Assembly: GCA_964434535.1 (NCBI GenBank)
Contig: CAYSWA010000004.1
Span: 1-64,000 of the forward strand
Length of the DNA: 64,000 nt
Origin: SM23-32 sp964434535
GTDB taxonomy: Bacteria; Planctomycetota; Brocadiia; SM23-32
Direction: 5' to 3'
Under the pieces are notes generated by a model, which was not told the origin of the DNA, did not search any database, and saw nothing but the letters and a program-made list of their open reading frames with translations. A program made the translations under genes and the position numbers. Of this stretch, positions 55,173 through 64,000 are shown in pieces. Every line of letters starts with the position of its first letter. Positions within the stretch are counted from its first letter, which is position 1.

Positions 55173-56399
55173 ATGATGCGCCGAACCCGACTCGCCGCAG
55201 CGCTGGCGCTGTTCGCCCTCTTGGCGCTCGCCGCCCGGCCGGCCCGCGCCGCCGAAGAGGCCGCGCCCTCGCCCGCCGAGCAGGCCCTGCGCAAGGCGGC
55301 CGAGCACTACGGCGCGCTCGAGACGTTCCAGGGCCAGTTCGTGCTGACCCAGGTCATCGTCACCGACGAGGAGACCGACACCACCCGGATGTCCATCGCC
55401 GTGGCGGTGAAGAAGCCCGACCGGGGCTACGTGCGCGTCGGGCCCGAGGGAGGCGAGCTGATCCTGGTCTCCGACGGCGAGCATCTCTGGACATACTCGC
55501 CCTCCACCGGCAAGTACATGGAGGGCGAGGCGCCCGGCGACCTCGGCGCGCTGTTCGCCCGGCCGCCGCTCTCGCAGATCGTCCACGGCGAGCTGAAGCG
55601 CGTCACGCTCGGCCTGTTGACTTCGCAGCCCTACGAGGCCCTGACGGCGGGCACCGAGTCGCTCGAGCACAAGGGCCTCGAGGACGGCGCCGCGCGCGTG
55701 GCGCTCAAGGGCGACGGCTCGACCACCGAGGTGTGGATCGACACTCGGGACGGCTCGATCCAGCGGGCGGCGTTCCACCCGTGGCGTATCCTGGAGGTGC
55801 TGAAGGAGCGTGATCCCACCCTCCAGGAAGTGCGCATCGAGCTGGCCCTCGAGCCGATAGAGGGGGGGCAGGGGCTGGAGGAGCTGCTCGCTTTCCGCCC
55901 GCCGGAGGACGCCATCGAGGCCGAGCACTTCCAGGGCATGATGACCGTCGAGCTGGTCGGCCGGCCCATGATCGACTTCACGCTGGAGGGCCTGAAGGAA
56001 GGCACCACGTGGACCCTCTCCGAGCAGAAGGGCAAGGTCATCGCGCTGGACTTCTTCGCCACCTGGTGCGACCCCTGCCGCGCCGAGATGCCGGCCGTGG
56101 CCAGGATCTACGAGGATCTGAAGGACGAGGGCTTCCTGCTGCTCGCCGTCGACGTGGCGGAGACGCGCGATGAGGTCGCCGCGTTCATGGACGAGATGGG
56201 GCTGGACCTGCCTGTCGCGTTGGACCAGAAGGGGGAGGTGGCCGCGGGCTACGCCGTGCAGGGCATCCCCAAGCTCGTCATCATCGACCGCGCGGGCGGG
56301 ATCGCCGCCGTTCACGAGGGCTACCGGCCGGGCATCGAGCACGAGATCCGCCGGCAGGTGGAGGCGCTGCTCGCCGAGAAGCCCCTCCAGGCGGGCTGA
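55173..56399 (+). CDS. secreted fusion: LolA/DUF2092-like domain and TlpA-type thioredoxin
   Basis: The 408-residue protein has a signal peptide (about 1-27, ending ARPARAAE). Residues about 30-250 resemble the outer-membrane lipoprotein carrier/DUF2092 fold (LETFQGQF, LVSDGEHLWTYSPSTGKY, VWIDTRDGSIQRA). The C-terminal part (about 270-405) is a TlpA/ResA-like thioredoxin with FFATWCDPCRAEMP, giving a WCDPC redox pair, and the cis-Pro GIPKLVIID. It probably acts in the periplasm in thiol redox or envelope maintenance. TAGGAAGGGG precedes the ATG. Confidence 0.85.
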   Translation: MMRRTRLAAALALFALLALAARPARAAEEAAPSPAEQALRKAAEHYGALETFQGQFVLTQVIVTDEETDTTRMSIAVAVKKPDRGYVRVGPEGGELILVSDGEHLWTYSPSTGKYMEGEAPGDLGALFARPPLSQIVHGELKRVTLGLLTSQPYEALTAGTESLEHKGLEDGAARVALKGDGSTTEVWIDTRDGSIQRAAFHPWRILEVLKERDPTLQEVRIELALEPIEGGQGLEELLAFRPPEDAIEAEHFQGMMTVELVGRPMIDFTLEGLKEGTTWTLSEQKGKVIALDFFATWCDPCRAEMPAVARIYEDLKDEGFLLLAVDVAETRDEVAAFMDEMGLDLPVALDQKGEVAAGYAVQGIPKLVIIDRAGGIAAVHEGYRPGIEHEIRRQVEALLAEKPLQAG

Positions 56400-56456
56400 G
56401 CGGGGCGGCGGCCTGCGGTGGTGTCGGGCGCGTGGTGCCCCCCGCGCCGGAGCGCC

Positions 56457-56963
56457 TTACCGCTCCAGCAGGACGGTCTCGGCGGATTCGGCCTCCGGGG
56501 CCTCCTCGCCCGTGAGCGAGGCCACCTGGCGCTCCAGGGAGCGCACGCGGCGGCCGAGCCGGCCGATCCAGACCGCCCCGCCGAGGGCGATCGCGATCAG
56601 CGCGATGCCCAGCAGGAACCCGGCCGAGACCTGGCGCTCGGAGCTGCGGCCGGCGATGACGTCGAGCTCTCGCTTCTCCTCCTTCTCGTCGGCCGGCGCC
56701 GGCCCGTGGGTGGCGTAGGGATAACGCCCGTCAACGGGGCCGTTGCCCGGCAGGGCGACCTTGCGCACGGGGGCGGACGGCTTCTCGGCGGCGTCCTCGG
56801 CCTCCGGGCGGGCGCCGTCCTGCTTCTGGTAGAGCGTGCCGGCCCGCACGGCGGGCTTCACCTCGTCGTCCGACTCGGTGCGGCGGGGCCTGACCTTCAG
56901 GTGGGCGGCGCGCGCGGCTCGCCCGTCTTGCCGTTCGGCTTGGGGACGTTCTGCCTTGGCCAT
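56457..56963 (-). CDS. hypothetical single-pass membrane protein downstream of parA
   Basis: The 168-residue protein has a highly charged, probably disordered N-terminal 110 residues (Ala, Arg, Glu, Lys and Pro). One membrane helix follows (about 114-134, AGFLLGIALIAIALGGAVWIG), then a short coiled-coil-like tail (RRVRSLERQVASL). No family is recognised. GGAGGGAAGG is a strong ribosome site. It follows parA by 57 bp, in the place where parB would be expected, so it may be a membrane partner of the ATPase; that is inference. Confidence 0.6.
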   Translation of the reverse strand: MAKAERPQAERQDGRAARAAHLKVRPRRTESDDEVKPAVRAGTLYQKQDGARPEAEDAAEKPSAPVRKVALPGNGPVDGRYPYATHGPAPADEKEEKRELDVIAGRSSERQVSAGFLLGIALIAIALGGAVWIGRLGRRVRSLERQVASLTGEEAPEAESAETVLLER

Positions 56964-57020
56964 GTTGCCTTCCCTCCGTGGAGTGCCAACCCTTCATCCG
57001 ACGCCGTGGTGGGGGGCCGC

Positions 57021-57830
57021 TCAGCCGGCCAGTGAGCGCAGCTCGCGGGCGGGCGGGGCGGCCAGGAGCCGCTGCTCCATGGCCACCACCTCGCGGGCGA
57101 GGGCGCGGTAGTCCTCGGCCCCGTGGCACGTCTCGTCGTAGTGCGTTATGGGCAGGCCGAAGCCCGGCGCCTCGGCCAGCCGGATGTTCGCGCGTACTGC
57201 CGTGCGGAAGACTTTGTCGCCGAAGTGGCCGCGCATCTCCTCCAGGATCTCCCTGGCCAGGCACGTGCGCGAGTCGTACATGCAGGCCACCACGCCGGTG
57301 ATGCTCAGCTCGCGGTTCAGGTTCGCCTGCACCAGCCGCACCGTGCGCAGCAGCTTGCCCACGCCCTGGAGGGCGAAGAACTCCGTCTGGAGGGGGATGA
57401 AGACCTCGCGGGCGGCCGTCATCGCGTTGACCGTCAGCACGCCCAGCGACGGCGGCGAGTCCATCAGCACGTAGTCGTAGAGGGGCGGCAGGGCGGCCAG
57501 GGCCTTGCGCAGCACCACCAGCCGGTCCGCCCGGCCGGCCAGCTCGGTCGAGAGGCCCGCCAGGTCGATGCTGGCGGGGATCAGGCTCAGCCCCGCCACG
57601 CCGGTGGGCCGCACCACCTGCGCGGGGGAATGCTCCCCCCGCATGAGGGTGTAGAGCGACGGTTCGCCGCGCCCCGGCTCGCCGCCGAAGTGCAGCGAGA
57701 GATTGGCCTGTGCGTCGGCGTCGACCACCAGCACCCGCCGGCCCAGCTCGGCCAGGCAGGCGCCGAGGTTCGCCACGGTCGTGGTCTTGCCCACGCCGCC
57801 CTTCTGGTTGAGCACGATGATCCTGCGCAT
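57021..57830 (-). CDS. parA: ParA family ATPase
   Basis: The 269-residue protein is a deviant-Walker ATPase for positioning of DNA or protein cargo. It has LNQKGGVGKTTT (deviant Walker A with the signature Lys), VVDADAQANLS (Walker A') and DSPPSLGVLTVNAM (Walker B region). The ParA/Soj-type motifs LQTEFFALQGVGKLL and TAVRANIRLAEAPGFG are also present. No parB or parS-like repeat is seen next to it; a charged single-pass membrane protein follows instead. It may thus position something other than the chromosome origin. Confidence 0.9.
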   Translation of the reverse strand: MRRIIVLNQKGGVGKTTTVANLGACLAELGRRVLVVDADAQANLSLHFGGEPGRGEPSLYTLMRGEHSPAQVVRPTGVAGLSLIPASIDLAGLSTELAGRADRLVVLRKALAALPPLYDYVLMDSPPSLGVLTVNAMTAAREVFIPLQTEFFALQGVGKLLRTVRLVQANLNRELSITGVVACMYDSRTCLAREILEEMRGHFGDKVFRTAVRANIRLAEAPGFGLPITHYDETCHGAEDYRALAREVVAMEQRLLAAPPARELRSLAG

Positions 57831-57910
57831 GGCCGCCTCAAGCGCGTCGGGCCGGTCCGGTCGGATACGTATGAGACTGAAGCGCGCCCGGCCGAATCAA
57901 GCGGGCAGGA

Positions 57911-57940
57911 TTGAAATGGCCCGCTCCTTTGCGTTACGCT
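57911..57940 (+). promoter_or_regulatory. candidate top6B promoter
   Basis: TTGAAA (57911-57916), 18 bp, TACGCT (57935-57940). Downstream the leader has two imperfect direct copies, GATGCTGTGCACT and GATGCTGCACTT (57986 and 58014), a possible operator. Confidence 0.35.
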
Positions 57941-58095
57941 GTCTGCCGTGCACGGTATGACCCATGGGAAGCGGGCCGGGCACCAGATGCTGTGCACTGT
58001 GCATCTTCTTAGCGATGCTGCACTTGGGACCGAAAAGGGCGCCGCCTGCCGGCCTTCCGCGCGCCGGGCCGCTGGCCCTTGAGTTCAGAGACGCC

Positions 58096-59679
58096 ATGGC
58101 GAAAAGCAACGGCAAAAAAGGACGCGCGAAGCTGACCGCCGCCGACATGGCGGCCCAGCAGCGCGAGATCAGCATCAGCGAGTTCTTCACCAAGAACCGC
58201 CACCTGCTCGGCTTCGACAACCCCAAGCGCGCCCTGCTGACCACGGTGAAGGAGGCGGTCGACAACTCGCTGGACGCCTGCGAGGAGGCCGGCATCCTGC
58301 CCGAGCTGTTCGTGAGCGTGGCGCAGACCAACGGGGAGGACCGGTTCCGCGTCCGCGTGCGCGACAACGGCCCCGGCATCGTCAAGGCGCAGATCCCGCG
58401 CATCTTCGGCAAGCTCCTCTACGGCAGCAAGTTCCACCGCCTCAAGATGAGCCGGGGGCAGCAGGGCATCGGCATCAGCGCGGCCGGCATGTACGGCCAT
58501 CTGACCACCGGCAAGCCCGTCGCCATCACCTCGAAGACCGGCCCCGACGACGAGGCCCATCACTACGAGGTCATCGTCAACACCAAGGACAACGAGCCGA
58601 AGATCCTCAAAGAACAGACCGTCCCGTGGGATGGCGAGCAGGGCACCGAGGTCGAGATCGAGCTGGAGGGCACCTTCCAGCGCGGCCTCTGGAGCGTGGA
58701 CGAGTACCTGGAGCAGACCGCCACGGCCAACCCCCACGTGCAGATGCACTACGTGGCCCCCGACGGCAAGGACCTGACCTTCGAGCGGGCGACCGACGTG
58801 CTGCCCGAGGAGCCGAAGGAGATCAAGCCCCACCCCTACGGGATCGAGCTGGGCACGCTGATCAAGATGCTCCACGAGACCAGGGCCCGCACGCTGCACA
58901 CCTTCCTGTCGAGCGACTTCTGCCGGGTGAGCAAGCGGGCGGCGCTGGAGATCTGCCAGAAGGCCGGCATCTACGAGAACGCCCGCCCCAAGCGCATCGC
59001 CCAGCAGGAGGCCGAGACGCTCCTGAAGGCGATCCGCGAGACCAGGCTGATGAACCCGCCGATGGACTGCATCTCCCCGATCGGCCAGGAGTTGATCGAG
59101 GCCGGCATGCGCAAGCAGTTCGAGGCCGAGTTCTACGCCACCGTCACCCGCTCGCCGACCGTCTACCGCGGCATCCCGTTCCTGATCGAGGCCGGCCTCG
59201 CCTACGGGGGCGAGATGAAGGAGTCCACCTCGGCGAAGCTCATGCGGTTCGCCAACCGCGTCCCCCTGCTCTACAACAGCGGCGCCTGCGTCATCACCCA
59301 GGCCCTCGCCAGGTGCAACTGGCGCCAGTACGGGCTGGAGCAGTCCAACGGCAGCGCGCCGAGCGGGCCGGTGCTGGTCATGGTCCACGTGGCGAGCCCC
59401 TGGGTGCCGTTCACCAGCGAGAGCAAGGAGGCCGTCGCCTCCTATCCGGAGATCGAGAAGGAGATCGTGCTCGCGCTCCAGGAGTGCGCGCGGCCGCTGA
59501 GGCGGTTCCTGCGCGGGCGCAAGCGCCGGGCCGAGGAGAAGCGCAAGCGCCAATACATCGAGAGCTACATCCCCCACATCGGCGAGGCGCTCCAGGAGAT
59601 CCTCGGCTTCCCCGACAAGGAGCGCGACGAGCTGGTGGAGAGCCTCACCGACGTGCTCGAACGCAGCCGCAACGGCTGA
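58096..59679 (+). CDS. top6B: DNA topoisomerase VI subunit B
   Basis: Topo VI is a type IIB topoisomerase of archaea and plants, rare in bacteria. The 527-residue protein has the diagnostic N-terminus REISISEFFTKNRHLLGFDNP, and the GHKL ATPase motifs KEAVDNSLDACEEAG (Mg-binding Asn), VRDNGPGI and GQQGIGISAAGMYG. A helical H2TH-like middle follows (CRVSKRAALEI), then the transducer domain with the switch-lysine region (TSESKEAVASYPEI) and a basic C-terminal helix. The ATG at 58096 fits the family start. The catalytic A subunit gene, usually adjacent, is absent here; the neighbour is a convergent pseudopilin gene. Confidence 0.93.
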   Translation: MAKSNGKKGRAKLTAADMAAQQREISISEFFTKNRHLLGFDNPKRALLTTVKEAVDNSLDACEEAGILPELFVSVAQTNGEDRFRVRVRDNGPGIVKAQIPRIFGKLLYGSKFHRLKMSRGQQGIGISAAGMYGHLTTGKPVAITSKTGPDDEAHHYEVIVNTKDNEPKILKEQTVPWDGEQGTEVEIELEGTFQRGLWSVDEYLEQTATANPHVQMHYVAPDGKDLTFERATDVLPEEPKEIKPHPYGIELGTLIKMLHETRARTLHTFLSSDFCRVSKRAALEICQKAGIYENARPKRIAQQEAETLLKAIRETRLMNPPMDCISPIGQELIEAGMRKQFEAEFYATVTRSPTVYRGIPFLIEAGLAYGGEMKESTSAKLMRFANRVPLLYNSGACVITQALARCNWRQYGLEQSNGSAPSGPVLVMVHVASPWVPFTSESKEAVASYPEIEKEIVLALQECARPLRRFLRGRKRRAEEKRKRQYIESYIPHIGEALQEILGFPDKERDELVESLTDVLERSRNG

Positions 59680-59766
59680 CGGCCGCCATCGCGCAACAGC
59701 GGGGCGCGCGGCTCCGAAGCGAACTGCCCCCCGGCCTTCGACGCGACGGCGCGCCTGAGCGCCGCC

Positions 59767-60576
59767 TCAGAACTCGCGCCAGGTGCCGGCGGCCCAGGTC
59801 ATGCCGGCCAGGGCGGCGTCCTGATCGAGCTTCTTGCCGCCCCAGTCGGCGGCGAAGACGTTGCTGTCCACGGGCACGCCGAAAGTGCCCGCACGGTGGT
59901 CCACGATGTGGGGGTTGGCCACGTAGGGGCGGGACTGCTGCTCGTCCCACGGCCGCCCGGTCCACTCGAGCTTGAGCCACTCGATGTGCTTGTCGGCGAA
60001 CATGAAGTTGCCCCCGCCCATGGGGTGGTTGTCGTCGCCGAGCCAGAGGCCCTCCTCCTTCAGGTAGCCGTGGACGCACTCGTCGCCGTAGACCACGCGG
60101 GAGGAGGAGGCGTTGCGGGGGATGTCGCGCGCCTCGTAGAAGTAGCTCGGCGGGCGGGGCGCGCCCTTGCCGACGTCCTCGGGGCGGTACGGCTTGCCCT
60201 TGGGCGAGACGTAGAAGTTGCCGCAGTCCAGGAAGTCGCGGCCGTCGCCGGCCAGCTCGACCACGTCGTCCGTGGCGGGGCATTGGAACAGGTATGCCTT
60301 CGGGGCGTAGGAGGGGTAGAGCACGGCCAGAGAGCCGGTCGGGTCGGGCCAGTCGCGGCGCTCGGGGTGGACGCTGACGCGCGCCCAGGGCCAGTGGCCG
60401 TTGTGGCCGGACTGGTACAACTGCATGGCCATGCCGACCTGGCGCATGCGTCCGATGCACTTGGCCCGGCGGGCCTCGTTCTGGCCTTCCTCGAGGGCGG
60501 GGATCAGGAGGGCCGCCAGGATGACGAGGATCACCAGCACGACGGCGAACTCGATGGCGGTGAACGCCGTGCGCAT
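59767..60576 (-). CDS. type IV pilin-like/DUF1559-style pseudopilin
   Basis: The 269-residue protein starts with a class III signal MRTAFTAIEFAVVLVILVIL. The Glu at the fifth mature position is kept, but the residue before the cleavage site is Ala instead of Gly. A hydrophobic helix and the segment NEARRAKCIGRMRQVGMAMQLY lead to a globular domain with GGNFMFADKHIEWLK near residue 200. This is typical of the many prepilin-like proteins of planctomycetes. A strong promoter lies upstream. No secretion or pilus genes are adjacent. Confidence 0.82.
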   Translation of the reverse strand: MRTAFTAIEFAVVLVILVILAALLIPALEEGQNEARRAKCIGRMRQVGMAMQLYQSGHNGHWPWARVSVHPERRDWPDPTGSLAVLYPSYAPKAYLFQCPATDDVVELAGDGRDFLDCGNFYVSPKGKPYRPEDVGKGAPRPPSYFYEARDIPRNASSSRVVYGDECVHGYLKEEGLWLGDDNHPMGGGNFMFADKHIEWLKLEWTGRPWDEQQSRPYVANPHIVDHRAGTFGVPVDSNVFAADWGGKKLDQDAALAGMTWAAGTWREF

Positions 60577-60641
60577 CCCCGTGGCCTCCCGATGGGGACG
60601 AGGCGCCGGCCGCGCCGGACCGGCGCCGGGGCCACCTCGAC

Positions 60642-60669
60642 AATGTAGCGCCCGGCCGGCGGCTGTCAA
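60642..60669 (-). promoter_or_regulatory. promoter of the pseudopilin gene
   Basis: Minus strand perfect TTGACA (60669-60664), 16 bp, TACATT (60647-60642). Confidence 0.55.
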
Positions 60670-60753
60670 GCCCGAAAGGGCGGCAGTGCGCATTGAACGG
60701 CAGCGGCGACGGCAACGGCCGAGGCCGAGGACGAGTGGGCAGGGCCGTTGCCG

Positions 60754-61542
<789 letters not shown>

Positions 61543-61582
61543 GGAGCTATGTTCCGGGGCTCGCAGGCAATGGTGGCCGGGC

Positions 61583-61611
61583 TTGACATGCTGGCAGGCC
61601 GTGACTAAGAT
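61583..61611 (+). promoter_or_regulatory. lysC promoter
   Basis: Perfect TTGACA (61583-61588), 17 bp, TAAGAT (61606-61611). The leader to the ATG is about 124 bases and shows no gene. Confidence 0.65.
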
Positions 61612-61741
61612 AGCCGTCCGGGCACAGCGCCACAAGGGCGGACCCCGCCTGCGCGCCTCGCCTGCCCCGATCCCGCGCGGACCCACGGGCGGAGCTCGCC
61701 CGTGCGGACCGGGACCCCAGACACGAGCACAGGCCTGACCG

Positions 61742-62971
61742 ATGGCCCTGGTGGTACAGAAGTTCGGCGGCAGCTCTCTGGCAACCGCCGAGATGGTGCT
61801 CAACGCCGCGCGGCGGGCGGTCGCCGAGTTCGAGGCCGGCCGGCAGATCGTGATGGTCTGCAGCGCTCAGGGCGACTGGACCGACAAGCTGATCGCCCTG
61901 GCCGAGGAGATCGACCCGGCCCCGAGCGCCCGCGAGCTGGACATGCTGAAGGCCGTCGGCGAGCAGATGTCGATCGCCCTGATGGCGATCGCCATCCACC
62001 GGCTCGGCTACCGCGCCATCAGCCTGACCGGGGCCCAGGCCGGCATCCGCACCGACAGCTTCCACGGCAAGGCCCGGATCAAGACGATCGACACCGGGCG
62101 CCTGCGCCGTGAGCTGGCCGCCGGCCAGATCGTCATCGTAGCCGGCTTCCAGGGCGTGGACGTGGAGCAGAACATCACCACCATCGGGCGGGGCGGCTCG
62201 GACCCGACGGCGATCGCGCTGGCCGCCGCCCTCAGCGCCGATCGGTGCGACATCTACACCGACGTGGACGGCGTCTACACCGCCGACCCGCGCATCGTGC
62301 CCGACGCGCGCTGGATAGCCCGGATAGACTACGATGAGCTGCTGGAGCTGGCGAGCCTCGGGGCGAAGGTCATGCAGTGCCGCGCGGTCGAGCTGGCCAA
62401 GCGCTTCGGCGTGCCGTTCCGCGTCCGCTCCAGCCTCAACGACGGGGAGGGAACACTGGTGACCGAGATCGCCGGCGAGATGGAATACGTCGACGTGCGG
62501 GCGGCCACGCTGGACAAGGACCAGGCCAAGGTCACGATCCGCCACGTGCCGGACCGCCCCGGCGTGGCCGCCACCATCTTCAGCGACGTGGCCCGCCAGA
62601 ACGTGAACGTGGACATGATCGTGCAGAACGTCAGCGAGCACGGGCTGGCCGACGTGAGCTTCACCGTGGAGAAGGGCGAGCTGCCGCGCGCGCTCGCCGT
62701 CGTGCGCGAGCTGGCCCGGAAGGTCGGCGCGGCCGGCGTGGAGGCCGACGAGGACGTGGCCAAGGTAAGCGTGGTCGGCATCGGCATGCGCAGCCACTCC
62801 GGCGTGGCCGAGAAGATGTTCCGCGCCCTCTCCGAGCACAAGATCAACATCCAGATGATCAGCACCTCCGAGATCAAGATATCCTGCGTCATCGACGCCC
62901 ACGCGGCCGAGGAGGCCCTGCGCGCCGTGCACGCCACCTTCGAGCTGGATCAGGACCGGGCCGGGCAGTGA
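61742..62971 (+). CDS. lysC: aspartate kinase
   Basis: Aspartate kinase starts lysine, threonine and methionine synthesis. The 409-residue protein has LVVQKFGGSSLA, the ATP-binding GRGGSDPTAIALAAAL with YTDVDGVYTADPR, and two C-terminal ACT domains (about 265-335 and 345-405; VPDRPGVAATIF and GMRSHSGVAEKMF, ending MISTSEIKISCVI) that should give feedback control. Length is typical of the Bacillus/Corynebacterium-type monofunctional enzyme. The stop overlaps the start of the next gene (TGATG). Confidence 0.96.
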   Translation: MALVVQKFGGSSLATAEMVLNAARRAVAEFEAGRQIVMVCSAQGDWTDKLIALAEEIDPAPSARELDMLKAVGEQMSIALMAIAIHRLGYRAISLTGAQAGIRTDSFHGKARIKTIDTGRLRRELAAGQIVIVAGFQGVDVEQNITTIGRGGSDPTAIALAAALSADRCDIYTDVDGVYTADPRIVPDARWIARIDYDELLELASLGAKVMQCRAVELAKRFGVPFRVRSSLNDGEGTLVTEIAGEMEYVDVRAATLDKDQAKVTIRHVPDRPGVAATIFSDVARQNVNVDMIVQNVSEHGLADVSFTVEKGELPRALAVVRELARKVGAAGVEADEDVAKVSVVGIGMRSHSGVAEKMFRALSEHKINIQMISTSEIKISCVIDAHAAEEALRAVHATFELDQDRAGQ

Positions 62972-64000
62972 TGGACGCCAACGCGACACAGATCCGCATC
63001 TACGACACCCTCCTGCGGGACGGCTGCCAGGCCGAGGGCGTGGCGCTGACCGTCGAGGACAAGATCGAGATCACCCGCCGCCTCGACGAGCTCGGGGTGC
63101 ACTACGTCGAGGGCGGCTACCCGCTCTCGAACCCGAAGGACAGGGAGTACTTCGCCCGCGCCGCCGCGCTGGATCTGCGCGCCGCCCGCGTCAGCGCGTT
63201 CGGCAGCACGCGCCGCGCCGACTCCTGCGCCGAGGCCGACGCCGGCCTGAAGGCGCTGCTGGAGGTCGAGACGCCCGTCGTCACCCTCGTCGCCAAGGCA
63301 TGGGACTACCACGTGGAGCGCGTGATCCGCACCACGCGCGAGGAGAACCTCCGCATGGTGGACGACTCGGTGCGGCTGCTGAAGGCGGCGGGCAGGGAGG
63401 TGGTCTTCGACGCCGAGCACTTCTTCGACGGCTGCCTGGCCGACGCCGACTACGCCGCCCGCGTCGCCCGCGCCGCCGCCGAGGCCGGGGCCGACTGCGT
63501 GGTGCTGTGCGACACCAACGGCGGCGCCCTGCCCGACCAGGTCGCCCGCCTGACCGCCCGCATGGTGGAGGGGCTGCCCTGCCCGGTGGGCATCCACTGC
63601 CACAACGACAGCGGCATGGCCGTCGCCAACTCCGTGATCGCCGTCCAGAACGGCGCCACGCACGTGCAGGGCACCGTCAACGGGATCGGCGAGCGGGCGG
63701 GCAACGCCGACCTGTGCGCCGTCATCCCGATCATCAACCTCAAGACGCCCCAGCGCTGCGTCAGCGAGGAGCAGCTCAGGAAGCTGACCGAGGTCTCGCG
63801 GTTCGTCTACGAGGCGGTCAACTGGATCCCCGAGCCGCGCCAGCCCTTCGTGGGCTCCAGCGCCTTCGCCCATAAGGGCGGGCTCCACGTGGACGCCATG
63901 CGCAAGGCCGACGGCGCCTACGAGCACGTCGACCCCGCCCTGGTCGGCAACGAGCGGCGCTTCCTGCTCAGCGAGCTCTCCGGCCACGCCAGCATGCTGG
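62971..64000 (+). CDS. cimA: (R)-citramalate synthase, 5' part
   Basis: The gene runs off the window, with 343 codons visible. It is of the DRE-TIM metallolyase superfamily: IYDTLLRDGCQAEG, VEGGYPLSNPKD, HCHNDSGMAVANS and GTVNGIGERAGNADLC are all present. The segment VAKAWDYHVERVIRTTREENL is characteristic of the citramalate synthase branch used for isoleucine synthesis from pyruvate; homocitrate or isopropylmalate synthases differ there. Being coupled to lysC (TGATG) fits an aspartate/branched-chain amino acid operon. The C-terminal regulatory domain is not visible. Confidence 0.88.
   Translation, partial: MDANATQIRIYDTLLRDGCQAEGVALTVEDKIEITRRLDELGVHYVEGGYPLSNPKDREYFARAAALDLRAARVSAFGSTRRADSCAEADAGLKALLEVETPVVTLVAKAWDYHVERVIRTTREENLRMVDDSVRLLKAAGREVVFDAEHFFDGCLADADYAARVARAAAEAGADCVVLCDTNGGALPDQVARLTARMVEGLPCPVGIHCHNDSGMAVANSVIAVQNGATHVQGTVNGIGERAGNADLCAVIPIINLKTPQRCVSEEQLRKLTEVSRFVYEAVNWIPEPRQPFVGSSAFAHKGGLHVDAMRKADGAYEHVDPALVGNERRFLLSELSGHASML

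Noticed and set aside
57986..58006. Palindromic operator before top6B
   Set aside because: Only six bases on each side (AGATGC/GCATCT) are complementary. The weak direct repeats are mentioned under the promoter instead.

Overview
The window is a GC-rich (roughly 70%), densely coded stretch of a Gram-negative bacterial chromosome. LpxD implies an outer membrane with lipid A-like lipids. A type IV pilin-like protein of the DUF1559 style, a uroporphyrinogen-decarboxylase-like protein and a bacterial Topo VI B subunit fit a deep-branching Planctomycetota or related lineage. That placement is an inference from gene content; no rRNA gene is present to settle it. Nearly all genes are vertical housekeeping genes. 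I found no tRNA, rRNA, CRISPR array, prophage or insertion sequence. Many promoters are close to the sigma-70 consensus (TTGACA, 16-18 bp, TATAAT).

Layout. 0-13 kb: small membrane protein, flavodoxin-like reductase and queC, GDP-fucose synthesis (gmd-fcl), mutL, a frameshifted SecB-like remnant in an island of atypical composition, aroB, a tRNA-binding protein, a Tat-exported DUF362 protein and mfd. 13-22 kb: a complete F-type ATP synthase operon, atpZ-atpI-atpB-atpE1-atpE2-atpF-atpH-atpA-atpG-atpD-atpC. 22-39 kb: a zinc-ribbon/PLC-like pair, an MBL-fold protein, a Na/Pi cotransporter, a CPBP protease, uppP, an odd FGE-like coiled-coil lipoprotein, lpxD, tadA, comEC with a GT-C-like membrane protein, folC, a class II aldolase and a degenerate M50-like membrane protein. 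39-44 kb: a three-gene two-component/diguanylate cyclase operon. 44-52 kb: thi4-panD-yggS, lgt, cca and pepQ (divergent), accB-accC. 52-64 kb: an HgdB-like protein, HicB-like and MNT proteins, a URO-D-like protein, a lipoprotein-carrier/TlpA fusion, parA with a membrane partner, topoisomerase VI subunit B, a pseudopilin, thiD, lysC and the start of a citramalate synthase gene.

The most remarkable locus is the ATP synthase. It encodes two rotor proteins. AtpE1 has three fused c-hairpins, of which only the first keeps the ion-binding glutamate (E75; T154 and Q238 replace it in hairpins 2 and 3). AtpE2 is an ordinary single hairpin with a nearly complete sodium-site signature (E29, V60, E62, S63, T64, Y67). 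The alpha subunit carries an inserted four-cysteine zinc ribbon, the b subunit has an extra N-terminal membrane helix, and the beta P-loop has Cys in place of Val. Together these predict a hybrid, low-ion-stoichiometry rotor within an otherwise standard F-type operon.

Other points of interest are a lone top6B without top6A beside it, heptameric tandem repeats in several intergenic gaps, a shared intergenic repeat found inside the atp operon and upstream of gmd, mirrored divergent promoters with an almost leaderless cca, and a probable CTG start codon on the phosphate transporter gene.
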